Source: DATMER01 sp031390755 (GTDB taxonomy: Bacteria; Acidobacteriota; Thermoanaerobaculia; Multivoradales; UBA5704). Taken from it: a DNA stretch of 64,000 nucleotides. Positions 36,425 to 45,319 of this stretch are shown here, piece by piece. Numbering within the stretch: position 1 is the stretch's first letter; the number at the start of each line of letters is the position of its first letter. The notes beneath the pieces were generated by a model, which did not search any database, was not told the origin of the DNA, and saw nothing but the letters and a program-made list of their open reading frames with translations. The DNA is taken from positions 1 through 64,000 of the forward strand of contig JANMTS010000175.1 of assembly GCA_031390755.1 (NCBI GenBank), in the 5' to 3' direction. A program made the position numbers and the translations under genes.

Positions 36425-39163
36425 GTGAGACATTCCAAGCCCTTCCTTTTCCTCAGCGTCCTCGCGGCTGCCCTGGCCGCCGTCTGTCTTCAGGTACAAG
36501 CGCAGGTACAAGCGCCGGTCCAGGCGCAAGCCCAGCCCAGCCGCTCCTCCGAGCCGGCCGTCGACGTCCTGACCTGGCCGGAGTCGCAGCGGGCGTTCCT
36601 CCAGGACGGCCCGGCCCTGCTGCTCCCTTCCGCGCAGCGCGAGGCCCTGCTGACGATGACGTCCGACGAGCGCGAGCGGTTCATGTTCGAGTTCCTCGAC
36701 AAGGATCCGATCCCCGGCACGCCGGTCAACGAGCTGAAGGCGGGGATCGCGCGCCGCCAGCGGCTCATGCTCCAGGAGATGTCCACTCCAACGGACGTGC
36801 GCAGCGAGATCCTGTTCCTCAACGGCCCCCCGGCGGAGCGCAAGCCTCTCGACTGCGGGTTCGTCTACGAGCCGCTGGAGATCTGGAGCTACCCGGGCGG
36901 CAACGATCCGTCCGGCAAGCCGGTGATGCGGCAGCTCGTGGTGTTCAAGGCGTCGGCTTCCGAGCCGTGGCGGCTGTGGCTCCCCACGGACTCCAAGCGG
37001 GCGCTTTACACCGATCTGATGGAGTACTGGATGGAGCAGTGGGAGGAGATCCGCGGGCGCGTCTACATCAAGCGCATCGATCTCCAGAACTGCAAGGAAG
37101 CCAAGGACGTGGACGAGGCCACTGGCGTGAAGGGCCTGAACGGCGCGCACGACGGCGGAAAGTCCTCGTACATCAAGCCCAAGGACGCGAGCGCCTTCCT
37201 GGCTCCGCCGAAGGATCTCGCTGCCTGGGCCAAGGAGGCCGCGGCCACGAAGGTGGCCGACGAGTCGGCGCCGCTGACCCTGTCGTCGCTCGAGTTCCGG
37301 TTCCCCGAGACGGACTCGCAGCGCATGGTGGTGCGGGCCTATGCCTCGCTGAAGACGGACAACGTGAAGCCGCTGGATCCCCAGCAGGCGTCGGCATCGG
37401 CCGCTGCGTCCGCATCGACCGAATCGGCGGCCCTGGCCGGACAGGCGGCTCCGGCCGCCCCGACCGCCCTGGCCAGCCCGGAGACCCCGGTCGACGCAGC
37501 CGGGCAGGCGCCGGCTCGAAAGCCCGAGATCGTGCTCGCCGTGGACGGCGTCGTGGAGACCGGCGGGCGTCCATTCGAGGACTTCCGCCTGCGCTACCGG
37601 CTGCCGGTCCCGGCGGCCGGGGAGCCCCTGGTGCTGGCGCTCGACCGCCGCCTCCGCCCCGGCGACTGGTATCTGCTGCGCCTTCACATCAAGGACGAGA
37701 CGAGCGGCGCCGAGACGCGGATCGCGAAGTCGTTCCGGGTGCCGATCAGCCCGACGGGAGACGACCTCAAGGAAGAGGCGGCGAGCGTCGGCGAGCTGGT
37801 CCCCGCGGCCGTGGGCCAGGGCCGGGACAGCCTCCTGCTCCTGCCGCCGCCGGCCGACGTGGTTCTCGGTCTGTGGCGGGCCGAGGTTCTGGTCACCGGC
37901 GAGCGCATCAAGAAGGTGAAGTTCCTGGTGGACGGCACGAACCAGCTCACGCGCTCCGCCGCGCCGTTCTCCGCCGAGGTGCGCCTCGCGCGCTTCCCGA
38001 CCGAGCAGGTGGTGCGCGCGGAGGGCTACGACGACGCGGGCAAGCTCGTGGCCGCCGACGAGGTGATCCTGAACCAGCCGCGCGGCGCGCTCGGAGTCTG
38101 GATCCTGGAGCCGGCGAAGGGTGCGCGCCTGGCCCCGGGCAAGACGCGCGTCCGCGCCGAGGTGTCGATGCCGGACGGCCGGCGCATCGAGTCGGTGGAG
38201 ATCAAGGTCAACGACACGGTGGTGACCACGCTGACCAAGTCGCCCTGGCAGACCGAGGTGCCGGTGCCGAACGAGGAGATGGTCTACGTCACGGTCTCCG
38301 CGACGCTCGACGATGGCAGCCGCGCCGAGGCCGTGCGTTTCGTCCGCGCGCCGCAGTACTTCGAGGAGGTGGACGTCAACCTCGTCGAGCTCTACGCCGC
38401 GGTGACCGACCGCGCCGGCAACCTGGTCTCCGACCTCAAGCAGGAGGACTTCGAGGTGCTGGAGGCGGGCAAGGTGCAGGACATCGGCAAGTTCGAGCTG
38501 GTGGAGAACCTGCCGCTCACCGTCGGCGTGCTGCTCGACACCTCGGGCTCCATGCGCTCCTCGCTCGTGCAGGCGCAGGACGCCGCGGCGCAGTTCCTGC
38601 GCAAGGTCATGACCCCCCGCGACCGCAGCTTCGCGGTGAGCTTTGCCTCCCGGCCGCGGCTCGACATGCCGCCGACCGACGACGTCGAGGCCGTGGTCCG
38701 CTCCTTCGAGGATCTCCAGGCCCTGGGCGACACGGCGCTGCACGACGCCCTGGTCCACAGCCTCTACTACTTCCGCGGCCTCAAGGGGCAGCGCGCCCTG
38801 GTGCTGCTTTCGGACGGCGACGACAACGCGAGCTACATCGCCTACAAGGACGCCCTGGAGTACGCCCGCCGCAGCGGCGTGGCGATCTATTCCATCGGCT
38901 TCAACCTGCCGGGATTTGATGTCGGGCTGAAGAACAAGCTGACGGAGATCGCCGAGACCACCGGCGGCAAGTCGTTCTTCACCAGCAAGGCGGAAGAGCT
39001 GCCCGCCGTCTACGCGCAGATCGAGCGCGAGCTGCGCAGCCGCTACCTGATCGCCTACAACTCGAACCAGGGAGGCGGGAAGCCTGGCGCCTTCCGGGAG
39101 GTCGAGGTGCGGGTCAAGAAGAGCGGCCTCAAGGCCAGGACGGCGAGGGGGTATTACGAATGA
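36425..39163 (+). CDS. Secreted GWxTD/VWA protein, first paralogue
   Basis: A 912-residue protein from GTG at 36425, chosen because GCAGGAG lies 7 nt upstream; an ATG at 36407 is in frame but lacks an SD. Signal peptide, Gln/Val/Ala-repeat linker (QVQAQVQAPVQAQAQ), a GWxTD-like domain with acidobacterial VWA features, then bacterial Ig-like beta regions. The C-terminal VWA domain has a canonical MIDAS DTSGSM and DGDDNAS. It shares architecture with the next gene. Likely surface-exposed. Confidence 0.88.
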   Translation: MRHSKPFLFLSVLAAALAAVCLQVQAQVQAPVQAQAQPSRSSEPAVDVLTWPESQRAFLQDGPALLLPSAQREALLTMTSDERERFMFEFLDKDPIPGTPVNELKAGIARRQRLMLQEMSTPTDVRSEILFLNGPPAERKPLDCGFVYEPLEIWSYPGGNDPSGKPVMRQLVVFKASASEPWRLWLPTDSKRALYTDLMEYWMEQWEEIRGRVYIKRIDLQNCKEAKDVDEATGVKGLNGAHDGGKSSYIKPKDASAFLAPPKDLAAWAKEAAATKVADESAPLTLSSLEFRFPETDSQRMVVRAYASLKTDNVKPLDPQQASASAAASASTESAALAGQAAPAAPTALASPETPVDAAGQAPARKPEIVLAVDGVVETGGRPFEDFRLRYRLPVPAAGEPLVLALDRRLRPGDWYLLRLHIKDETSGAETRIAKSFRVPISPTGDDLKEEAASVGELVPAAVGQGRDSLLLLPPPADVVLGLWRAEVLVTGERIKKVKFLVDGTNQLTRSAAPFSAEVRLARFPTEQVVRAEGYDDAGKLVAADEVILNQPRGALGVWILEPAKGARLAPGKTRVRAEVSMPDGRRIESVEIKVNDTVVTTLTKSPWQTEVPVPNEEMVYVTVSATLDDGSRAEAVRFVRAPQYFEEVDVNLVELYAAVTDRAGNLVSDLKQEDFEVLEAGKVQDIGKFELVENLPLTVGVLLDTSGSMRSSLVQAQDAAAQFLRKVMTPRDRSFAVSFASRPRLDMPPTDDVEAVVRSFEDLQALGDTALHDALVHSLYYFRGLKGQRALVLLSDGDDNASYIAYKDALEYARRSGVAIYSIGFNLPGFDVGLKNKLTEIAETTGGKSFFTSKAEELPAVYAQIERELRSRYLIAYNSNQGGGKPGAFREVEVRVKKSGLKARTARGYYE

Positions 39164-39191
39164 GAGACTACGAATGAGAAACTTCGAATGA
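39160..39191 (+). repeat. Tandem 14-bp triplication forming a stop-start relay
   Basis: Three copies of TxCGAATGAGAxxC-like sequence at 14-bp period place ATGs at 39160, 39174 and 39188 in three different frames. The first overlaps the TGA of the first paralogue. The first two ATGs open five-codon frames (MRDYE, MRNFE), each ending in a TGA that overlaps the next ATG. The third ATG starts the second paralogue. Confidence 0.8.
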
Positions 39192-41743
39192 GACCCGCGG
39201 CGCGGCTCGGAGCTTGGCTGTTCGGGGCGCTGCTGGCAGCACCCATGATGGCTGCGGCGGGATCGGATCCCGTGCTCTGGCCCGAGCCGCAGCGGGCCTT
39301 TCTGCAGGACGGCCCGGGCCTTCTCCTCTCGCCGGAGCAACGCCGTGATCTGCTGGAGATGGACGAGCCGGCGCGCGCGGCGTTCATTGAGACCTTCCTG
39401 GCGGACCCCGAGCTGGCGGAGGGGATTGAGCGCCGCGGCCGCCTGGCATTCGAGGAGCTGCCGCCCACGGACGCCCGGGCTCAGCTCGTGTTCCTGCTCG
39501 GAAAGCCCGACGCGACGATGGTGACCGACTGCGGCTCGACCTTCCGGCCGCTGGAGATCTGGACGTACGGCGTGGCTCCCGATCTGCGCCGCTTCGTTCT
39601 CTACCGGCAGTCGCCCGACGAGCCCTTCCGCGTCTGGCTGCCCATCGATTCGAAGCAGGCGCTCTACACTCCGGAGATGGGCCGCTGGCTCTATCAGTGG
39701 GTCGCGGTCGGGATGGGCGGCAAGCGGATCGACCGCCGGTTCTGCCCGCAGTCCAAGGAAGTGGACGAGATCACGGGGATCGACGGCCTCCGCAGCCGGC
39801 CGCAGGAGCGGGCCGTACTGTCTGAAGACGCCGCGGAGGCGAAGTACAAATGGACCGCGCCGGTCGACCGCGTGAGCGAGCTGGCGCGGCCGGCCGACCT
39901 CGCGGCCTGGGCGCGGAAGGCCGCCGCCACGGACGCTCCGGCCCGGCCGGCGCGGCTGGCGGTCGAGACCGTGGATCTCGACTTTCCGGACCGCCGCGAG
40001 CAGCGGATGGTCACCCGCATCCTCATCACGCTGCCGCCTGCGGGCTCGACGGAGCGTGCGCTCGGAGTGCCTCCTGGGATCGCGGCCGATGAGGGCAAGT
40101 CGAAGGTCAAGCTGCTGGTGGACGGCGTCTTCGAGCGCGCCGGCAACGCCTTCGAGACGGTCCGGGTCCGCTACCGCCTGCCGGCGCCCGCAGGCCAGGA
40201 GGCGGGGCCGATCGTCCTCTTCCTGGAAAAGGCGCTCCGTCCCGAGCAGTCCTTCCTGCTGCGCCTGCGCATCCGCGACGAGGTGAGCGGCGCCGAGGCG
40301 CGCCTGGCGCGCGGCTTCGAGGTTCCCGCGCGTCCGGACGCCAGGCTCGCACCGCGCACGGCCCTGGCCGCGGCCCGCGGCGAGTCGCTCCCGCCGGGGC
40401 TCGGCGGGCGGGATTCGGTCCTGCTCGTGCCGCCGACCGACGAGGTCACGCTCGGCACCTGGCGGGCCGAAGCCCTGGTCACCGGCGACCGCATCGCCAA
40501 GGTGGTCTTCCTGGTGGACGGCGAGGCTCAGCTCTCCCGCACCCGGATGCCTTACTCCGCGGAAGTCCGGCTCTCCACCTATCCGCGCGAGCAAGTGGTG
40601 CGCGTCGAGGGTTACGACGCCGCGGGCGAGCTGGTCTCCGCCGATCAGGTGACGATCAACCTCACCCGCGGCGCGTTCCGGGTCACCATCCCCGAAGATA
40701 CTGAGCCTGAGGAGGGCGCGCGGATCGGCCGCAAGACCCTCGTCCGCGCCGAGGTCGCCGTGCCCGAGGACCGTCGCGTCGAGTCGGTCGACTTCAAGGT
40801 CAACGACCGGCTGGTGACGACCCTGTCGACGCCGCCCTGGCAGGCCGAGGTCGACGTGCCGGACGAGGCCATCGTCCATCTCACCGTAACCGCCCATCTC
40901 GACGACGGCCACACCGCCGAGGCATTGCGCTTCCTGCGGGCGCCGGACAATCTCGAGCACGTCGACGTCAACCTGGTGGAGCTGTACACCACGGTCACGG
41001 ACGGCTCCGGCAGCCTGATCCGCGGCCTCACTGCGGACGACTTCCAGGTTCTCGAAGCTGAACGCCCGCAGTCCATCGCGCGCTTCGAGCTGGTCGAGAA
41101 TCTCCCTCTGACCCTGGGCTTCGCGATCGACGCCTCGACCTCCATGGCGTCGTCCCTGGTCGAGGCCCAGCACGCGGCCGAGGGCTTCCTGGCCAAGCTC
41201 CAGCCGAAGGACCGAGCCTTCGTGGTGGGCTTCGCCACGAGGCCGTTCCTCCTCATGCCGCCGACGGACGACGTGGACGCCGTGAGCCAGTCGCTCGAAG
41301 GCCTCCGCGCCGCAGGCTGGACCGCGGTCTACGACGGCCTCATCACCTCGCTCTACTACTTCCGCGGCTACCCCGGCCAGCGCGCCCTCATCCTCCTCAC
41401 GGACGGCGAGGACACGTCGAGCAACACCCCATGGGAACGGGCCCTGGAGTACGCGAGCCGCAGCGGCGTCGCCATCTATCCCATTGGCCTCAACGTCGGA
41501 ACCCTGGACCTCGACGTCCGCAAGCACCTCGCCGAGCTGGCCGAGTCCACCGGCGGCAAGGTCTTCTACGTGGAGCGCGCGGACGAGCTGTCCAGCGTCT
41601 ATGGCGACATCGAGCGGGAGCTGCGCAGCCGCTACTACATCGCCTACAACTCGGACCGCCCGGAGAGCGACGAGACCTACCGGCCGATCGAGGTCAAGGT
41701 CCGCAAGGGCAAGGCGAGGACGATGCGGGGGTATTATCCGTAG
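39188..41743 (+). CDS. Secreted GWxTD/VWA protein, second paralogue
   Basis: An 851-residue protein with a Sec signal (cleavage near MMAAAGS) and the same opening as its neighbour (WPEPQRAFLQDGPGLLLSPE). Next come a GWxTD-like domain and beta-rich middle, then a C-terminal VWA domain with DASTSM and a DGEDTSS motif, ending in RKGKARTMRGYYP. Divergent paralogue of the preceding gene and likely its partner at the surface. The start is reached through the ATGA relay rather than an SD. Confidence 0.88.
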   Translation: MRPAARLGAWLFGALLAAPMMAAAGSDPVLWPEPQRAFLQDGPGLLLSPEQRRDLLEMDEPARAAFIETFLADPELAEGIERRGRLAFEELPPTDARAQLVFLLGKPDATMVTDCGSTFRPLEIWTYGVAPDLRRFVLYRQSPDEPFRVWLPIDSKQALYTPEMGRWLYQWVAVGMGGKRIDRRFCPQSKEVDEITGIDGLRSRPQERAVLSEDAAEAKYKWTAPVDRVSELARPADLAAWARKAAATDAPARPARLAVETVDLDFPDRREQRMVTRILITLPPAGSTERALGVPPGIAADEGKSKVKLLVDGVFERAGNAFETVRVRYRLPAPAGQEAGPIVLFLEKALRPEQSFLLRLRIRDEVSGAEARLARGFEVPARPDARLAPRTALAAARGESLPPGLGGRDSVLLVPPTDEVTLGTWRAEALVTGDRIAKVVFLVDGEAQLSRTRMPYSAEVRLSTYPREQVVRVEGYDAAGELVSADQVTINLTRGAFRVTIPEDTEPEEGARIGRKTLVRAEVAVPEDRRVESVDFKVNDRLVTTLSTPPWQAEVDVPDEAIVHLTVTAHLDDGHTAEALRFLRAPDNLEHVDVNLVELYTTVTDGSGSLIRGLTADDFQVLEAERPQSIARFELVENLPLTLGFAIDASTSMASSLVEAQHAAEGFLAKLQPKDRAFVVGFATRPFLLMPPTDDVDAVSQSLEGLRAAGWTAVYDGLITSLYYFRGYPGQRALILLTDGEDTSSNTPWERALEYASRSGVAIYPIGLNVGTLDLDVRKHLAELAESTGGKVFYVERADELSSVYGDIERELRSRYYIAYNSDRPESDETYRPIEVKVRKGKARTMRGYYP

Positions 41744-41817
41744 ACCGTTCTGAGACGGCTTCGCCCGCGGCGCGTCGGACACGACCAACCGAGCGAGGAT
41801 TGCTATAGTTGATCCCC

Positions 41818-42009
41818 ATGGCAGAGCCTATCCCTACCATTCCGGCCGCCCAGATTCCGGACGAGGCACCGGGAGTCTCCTGCGACGGTGTGGACTTGAC
41901 CTTGATCCGATGGACGCTCAGCTTGACGCCGCTCGAGCGGCTGGAGCTGCTTCAGGATTGGGTAGATGGGCTCACCGAGCTGCGGAATGGAAGAATCTCG
42001 GAGCGTTAA
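41818..42009 (+). CDS. Small protein preceding a nucleotidyltransferase remnant
   Basis: A 63-residue protein: Pro/Ala-rich start, then DLTLIRWTLSLTPLERLELL. I recall small proteins of this type directly upstream of AbiEii/MNT-like nucleotidyltransferases. TATAGT ends 8 nt before the ATG with no SD, suggesting a leaderless transcript. It overlaps the next frame by 23 bp. Confidence 0.65.
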   Translation: MAEPIPTIPAAQIPDEAPGVSCDGVDLTLIRWTLSLTPLERLELLQDWVDGLTELRNGRISER

Positions 42010-42196
42010 GTTTCTTGGCCTCTTGCGGGCGCTGCTCCGTCATCAGGTCGAGTTCATCGTCGTAGGAGGAGTCGCCGCTCAACTCGAGCTGGCTGCGGTC
42101 ATCGAAACGAAGCAGCAGGCCAATCGCGACAAGGACAGGGCCGTCCTTCCTGTTCTTCTACAAACCCTGGCGATGAAAGCCCGACCGGTGGATTGA
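41987..42196 (+). pseudogene. Internally deleted nucleotidyltransferase remnant
   Basis: A 69-residue frame joins the N-terminal FLGLLRALLRHQVEFIVVGGVAAQLE of AbiEii/MNT-type nucleotidyltransferases straight to the family's C-terminal KDRAVLPVLLQTL. The ~100-residue middle, with the catalytic acidic residues, is missing. Because the frame is preserved the deletion is in-frame, but the product cannot be an active transferase. Confidence 0.7.
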
Positions 42197-42238
42197 CGCA
42201 AGGGCAAGGCAAGGACGATGCGCGGATATTATCCGTAG
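42197..42238 (+). pseudogene. 3' remnant of a third VWA paralogue
   Basis: These 42 bp match the last 42 bp of the second VWA paralogue (41702-41743) with three differences. Both encode RKGKARTMRGYYP followed by TAG. All three differences are third-position synonymous changes (GCG/GCA, CGG/CGC, GGG/GGA). This argues for the tail of an independently evolved paralogue whose body was lost. Confidence 0.75.
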
Positions 42239-42240
42239 GT

Positions 42241-42723
42241 ATGAAGAAGGCCAGCATTACGCGAATCACAGTGGGGCCTGGTGACGAACCGCCCCGCGGC
42301 GATACCGACTGGGCGAGGGTGAACGCGATGACGTACGAAGAGGTGATGGCGGCGGCCCTCTCCGATCCCGACGCTCAGCCGCTCGACTCGGAAGCGTTGG
42401 CCAGGATGCGCAGGGTGTCCCGGGTGAAGGCGTTGAGGGAGCGGCTCGGAATGTCTCAAGCCGAGTTCGCAGAGTCCTTCCGTGTGCCCATCAGCACTCT
42501 TCGGGATTGGGAACAGCGCCGCAGCGTTCCCGATGCTCCAGCGCGTGCCTTGCTTCAGGCGATCGAGCGCGAGCCGGAGACAATGCGACGTCTCCTTTCC
42601 CAGGCTGCTGAGTCCGAGACCAGCACGAAGCGGGGGTGGCGCCGGCAGGGCCCAGACAAACATGGGAAAAAAGCTCTGCCCGAAAGTCATCCCGGAAGGC
42701 ACGCGTCTAACCCTCAAGATTGA
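42241..42723 (+). CDS. Orphan BrnA-like XRE-family antitoxin
   Basis: A 160-residue protein. The N-terminal DTDWARVNAMTYEEVMAAALSDPDA stretch is typical of BrnA-type antitoxins, and LRERLGMSQAEFAESFRVPISTLRDWEQ is a helix-turn-helix that binds operator DNA. No BrnT or HigB toxin precedes it. The C-terminal ~45 residues (after LLSQAAES) resemble no family and overlap the next gene, as if the stop was lost. The start ATG follows 2 bp after the VWA remnant. Confidence 0.75.
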   Translation: MKKASITRITVGPGDEPPRGDTDWARVNAMTYEEVMAAALSDPDAQPLDSEALARMRRVSRVKALRERLGMSQAEFAESFRVPISTLRDWEQRRSVPDAPARALLQAIEREPETMRRLLSQAAESETSTKRGWRRQGPDKHGKKALPESHPGRHASNPQD

Positions 42724-43001
42724 GATCGCCTTCGCGCTCAACGAGCATCCGCGCATCGTGGGGCCGCGCAAATACCGCTACCACTCGCCGCTCATCTCCG
42801 CGGAATGGTGCGCTCGAAGATCGATTGCTTCCGCTGGGCTTCCGGTTGATCTACTGCACGCAGCCCGGAGTCCTTCGCCGCAGCGAGGGAAAGCGCCTCA
42901 AGGTTTCCGGTAATCCCGCGCACGATGATCTGGAGGCGTTCGTCCGCGAGCAGGAGCGGATGAATGAGTTGATCGCGGCTTCGCGCTTGCCCCGCCTTTA
43001 A
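42662..43001 (+). pseudogene. Frameshifted small gene
   Basis: The first frame reads MGKKLCPKVIPEGTRLTLKI and continues to about 42810. The homologous-looking continuation (LEDRLLPLGFRLIYCTQPGV through NELIAASRLPRL) is in another frame, a +1 shift near AATGGTGCGCTCG. Joined, they give ~113 residues. Family not recognised. It is an open question whether a sequencing error or real decay caused the shift. Confidence 0.55.
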
Positions 43002-43004
43002 AAG

Positions 43005-43094
43005 GTGGATGTGTCGGACAACGAGGTGCCTCGTGTGGTGGAGGGGATCGCAGATTGGCTGGAGGCTACGGATGGACTCTACATAGTAGATTGA
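43005..43094 (+). other. Possible short ORF or gene tail
   Basis: GTG-started, 29 codons, reading VDVSDNEVPRVVEGIADWL and ending in ATDGLYIVD. The composition is protein-like, but it is too short to assign. It may be the end of another decayed gene. Confidence 0.3.
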
Positions 43095-43213
43095 ATCCGT
43101 TGTAGCGCGGGATCGGCCTCCCCACGCACCTTCGTCGAGGCGTCCCGGAGTAGGAACCCACCGGCAATTCACCCTACCGTTGAACGTACTTATAATAAGG
43201 TGGCGCAGATCGC

Positions 43214-44359
43214 CTAAAAGGGTATGTCATAATCATCGGGTTCATCAGTGTATCTTTGGACGGCGTCGAGCTTGCCGTGCAGGTTTCCAAGAATTATCCG
43301 GCGCTTCTCTTCTGTGGAGCCCTTGAACAAGATCAAGAAGTCGCGAACGACCCACACATGCAGTCCTGCCTTCATGTAGCGGTAAACCCCCACAATAAAG
43401 CACCGCAGAACGACCGCAGCATCTGGTACCTCAGCGTCGAGCATGCAATTGCGATAGGCATCGTTCAGCTGCGAAATGATCCGGGGTATGTCTGTAGTAT
43501 ATTTCGTTGAGCTTTCAATGGTCACTAGTTGGCGGAACAAGGCGTTTGCGAATGAGCGATAGGCGCTGACTTCATCGTCCGTAAAATCGATCGCAAGGAA
43601 CAGGTCTTTCTCGACGCTCCGCTCGATCTCCGCAAAGCTTCCAATTCTCTCGGATGGCGCTCGGGAACACATCTGCCGTAGCACATCTTTGTATTTGAAG
43701 TGGTTTATGTCTTTATCGTAAATCAGGGCCTCGAAGAGCTTGCCTACAAAGTAAACTTCCGTCTTAAAGTCGTATTTGAAGCTGTGAAATTCATCAGGTG
43801 TTTCACACCACCAGTTAAGGGAGATACTCTTGTCGAAGTCGCCTGATGTCTCCACTCTTTTACCAAATCCAAGATCGATGATCTTGAGAACTCCGTCAGT
43901 GCGCACCATCAAGTTGCCGGACCGAATGTCTCGGTGAAGGATTCCCGATCGCTCGAGGTGGCTGAATCCTCGGATGGCTTGAAGGAATGTTTCATTCAAT
44001 AGTTCGGGTCGCGCGGCGACAAATTCGTCGATTTCGACACCGTCCACGAACTCCATCAGTATGTAACCAGCTAATTGATCTGGATAGAGGTAGTAATTGA
44101 ATACGCGCACGATATTTTCGTGATGAACTTGGTGTAGAAGTTTGATTTCGCGGACAAAATTCTGGAATAAATCATGTCGCTCAGACTCAAGGTAAGGAAC
44201 GTATTTCTTGCAGACAAAATGTTGATCAATCTGAGGGTCATGCAGCAAGACGGTTTTACCGCAGGCGCCTTGGCCGAGCTCTCTGACAATCGTATAATCT
44301 CTTTTCCGCAGGAAGGCGACGATGTCTCCATTTCGCGTGCTGTTCTCTGCCAGTGTCAC
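43214..44359 (-). CDS. Serine/threonine protein kinase family protein
   Basis: A 381-residue protein with a kinase N-lobe: Gly-rich loop LGQGACGKTVLL (29-40), Lys in CKKY (51-52) and helix-C Glu71. The catalytic loop is HRDIRSGN (142-149) with Arg-Ser replacing the usual Lys-Pro, and the metal motif is DLGFG (162-166) instead of DFG. About 180 further residues form an unclassified helical region. No membrane helix or PASTA domain is present, unlike PknB. Codon use is clearly AT-richer than its neighbours, suggesting transfer. GTG start with a GGGAGGG SD. Confidence 0.85.
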   Translation of the reverse strand: MTLAENSTRNGDIVAFLRKRDYTIVRELGQGACGKTVLLHDPQIDQHFVCKKYVPYLESERHDLFQNFVREIKLLHQVHHENIVRVFNYYLYPDQLAGYILMEFVDGVEIDEFVAARPELLNETFLQAIRGFSHLERSGILHRDIRSGNLMVRTDGVLKIIDLGFGKRVETSGDFDKSISLNWWCETPDEFHSFKYDFKTEVYFVGKLFEALIYDKDINHFKYKDVLRQMCSRAPSERIGSFAEIERSVEKDLFLAIDFTDDEVSAYRSFANALFRQLVTIESSTKYTTDIPRIISQLNDAYRNCMLDAEVPDAAVVLRCFIVGVYRYMKAGLHVWVVRDFLILFKGSTEEKRRIILGNLHGKLDAVQRYTDEPDDYDIPF

Positions 44360-44392
44360 GTTCCCTCCCTGTCTAGGCCTCTCATGTTTTTT

Positions 44393-44421
44393 ACTATATA
44401 GCGCATCGATCGGCCTGCCAA
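44393..44421 (-). promoter_or_regulatory. Promoter of the kinase gene
   Basis: On the minus strand TTGGCA (5/6), 17-bp spacer, TATAGT (5/6), about 34 bp upstream of the GTG start. The best-matching pair in the window after the Rieske promoter. Confidence 0.6.
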
Positions 44422-44581
44422 ATTGGCCGAGCTGTGGAGGCTCTGGCTTGAGTTTGCAGTAAGGGCTTCACTTGGCCGATTGCTAGTGCTGGTCCGTCGG
44501 CGACTGTATGCGCATCTCGGAGTTCTTCGCCGCAGCAAGGACTATGGTACCGTCTTGACGGTCCAAGCAAGGAGCCGAGGC

Positions 44582-44812
44582 ATGGTACAAAGAGCCGAAC
44601 TGCTCGAATCTGAGGTTTTGCAACTGCCCGAGGAGGCTCGTGCAAGGCTGGCCAAGGTTCTTCTCCTGAGCCTGGATGAGGTCGACGAGGGCGATGCCAA
44701 TGGCATCTGGGCAGAGGAAGCCGAGCGTCGCTATCTCGAGATCGAACAAGGAGAGGTCATTCTCATTCCCTCCGCTGATGTCCTGAGCGAGGCGCGGGCA
44801 AGGCTCAAGTGA
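44582..44812 (+). CDS. Orphan addiction-module antitoxin-like protein
   Basis: A 76-residue protein with the putative addiction-module component pattern: LLESEVLQLPEEARARLAKV, LLLSLDE, WAEEAERRY, then a hydrophobic VILIPSADVL and RARLK end. Normally a RelE/ParE toxin follows immediately; here a structured repeat (44833-44981) begins 20 bp after the stop and no toxin is seen. Confidence 0.75.
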   Translation: MVQRAELLESEVLQLPEEARARLAKVLLLSLDEVDEGDANGIWAEEAERRYLEIEQGEVILIPSADVLSEARARLK

Positions 44813-44832
44813 TCCTCTCGTCGCGTGGCAAA

Positions 44833-44981
44833 GAACCACGACGCCGGAGCGAAGCCGGCGCGTCCGAGACGCTCGCCGGACTCCGCTCCGTTCCGTGTAC
44901 AGCGATGGCGGGGAGACAGGCCTCCGGCTCAGGCCCGTCTCGGGTTTGGTAGGTAGGTACTTCGATTGTCAATGAACTTCC
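44833..44981 (+). repeat. Structured ~145-bp repeat, copy A
   Basis: First of three copies of the same element (others at 55651 and 58190), beginning GAACCACGA and containing GTGTACAGCGATGGCGGGGA. It ends with GATTGTCAATGAAC. The inner stem of the leading hairpin uses CCGGCG/CGCCGG (44855-44860 and 44874-44879), different from copies B and C but still paired. Confidence 0.8.
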
Positions 44982-45319
44982 AGGGCTCTCTCTTCTCCCC
45001 CGAGCCCTGGGGTGGAAGGAGGATAGCGGCGACTGCCGCCATCCGAGCCTTCCCCTTCAAAATCGGCAACTATTTCCCCAAAACGCCCTCTCCGGCGCGG
45101 GCCGGCTGACGGAGCCGAAATATCTTGAGCCCGGGCAGCGCTCCAGGAGGATCTCCTGCCGCGCAGGCTCCTGGCGCCTTCGCCTCCTGCCGTTTCGCTA
45201 TACCCCGTTGATCCGCTTGGCATAGTCTCACTCAAGTGACTGAAACCCCGCCTTGCGAGGCAAACCATCCCGGCCGCTGAACGTGCGCCCAGTGCCATCT
45301 GATCAGGGGAGACGACCCA
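44982..45319. other. Gene-free region
   Basis: Apart from a hairpin with arms CAGGGCTC (44981-44988) and GAGCCCTG (45002-45009), I see no gene, clear promoter or RNA in this stretch before the permease gene. Confidence 0.5.

Noticed and set aside
35288..41788. A ~6.5-kb open frame on the minus strand across the VWA genes
   Set aside because: It is an antisense shadow: the plus-strand genes there have signal peptides, recognisable domains and MIDAS motifs. Only the last ~344 residues (the YhaM-like protein) are real.
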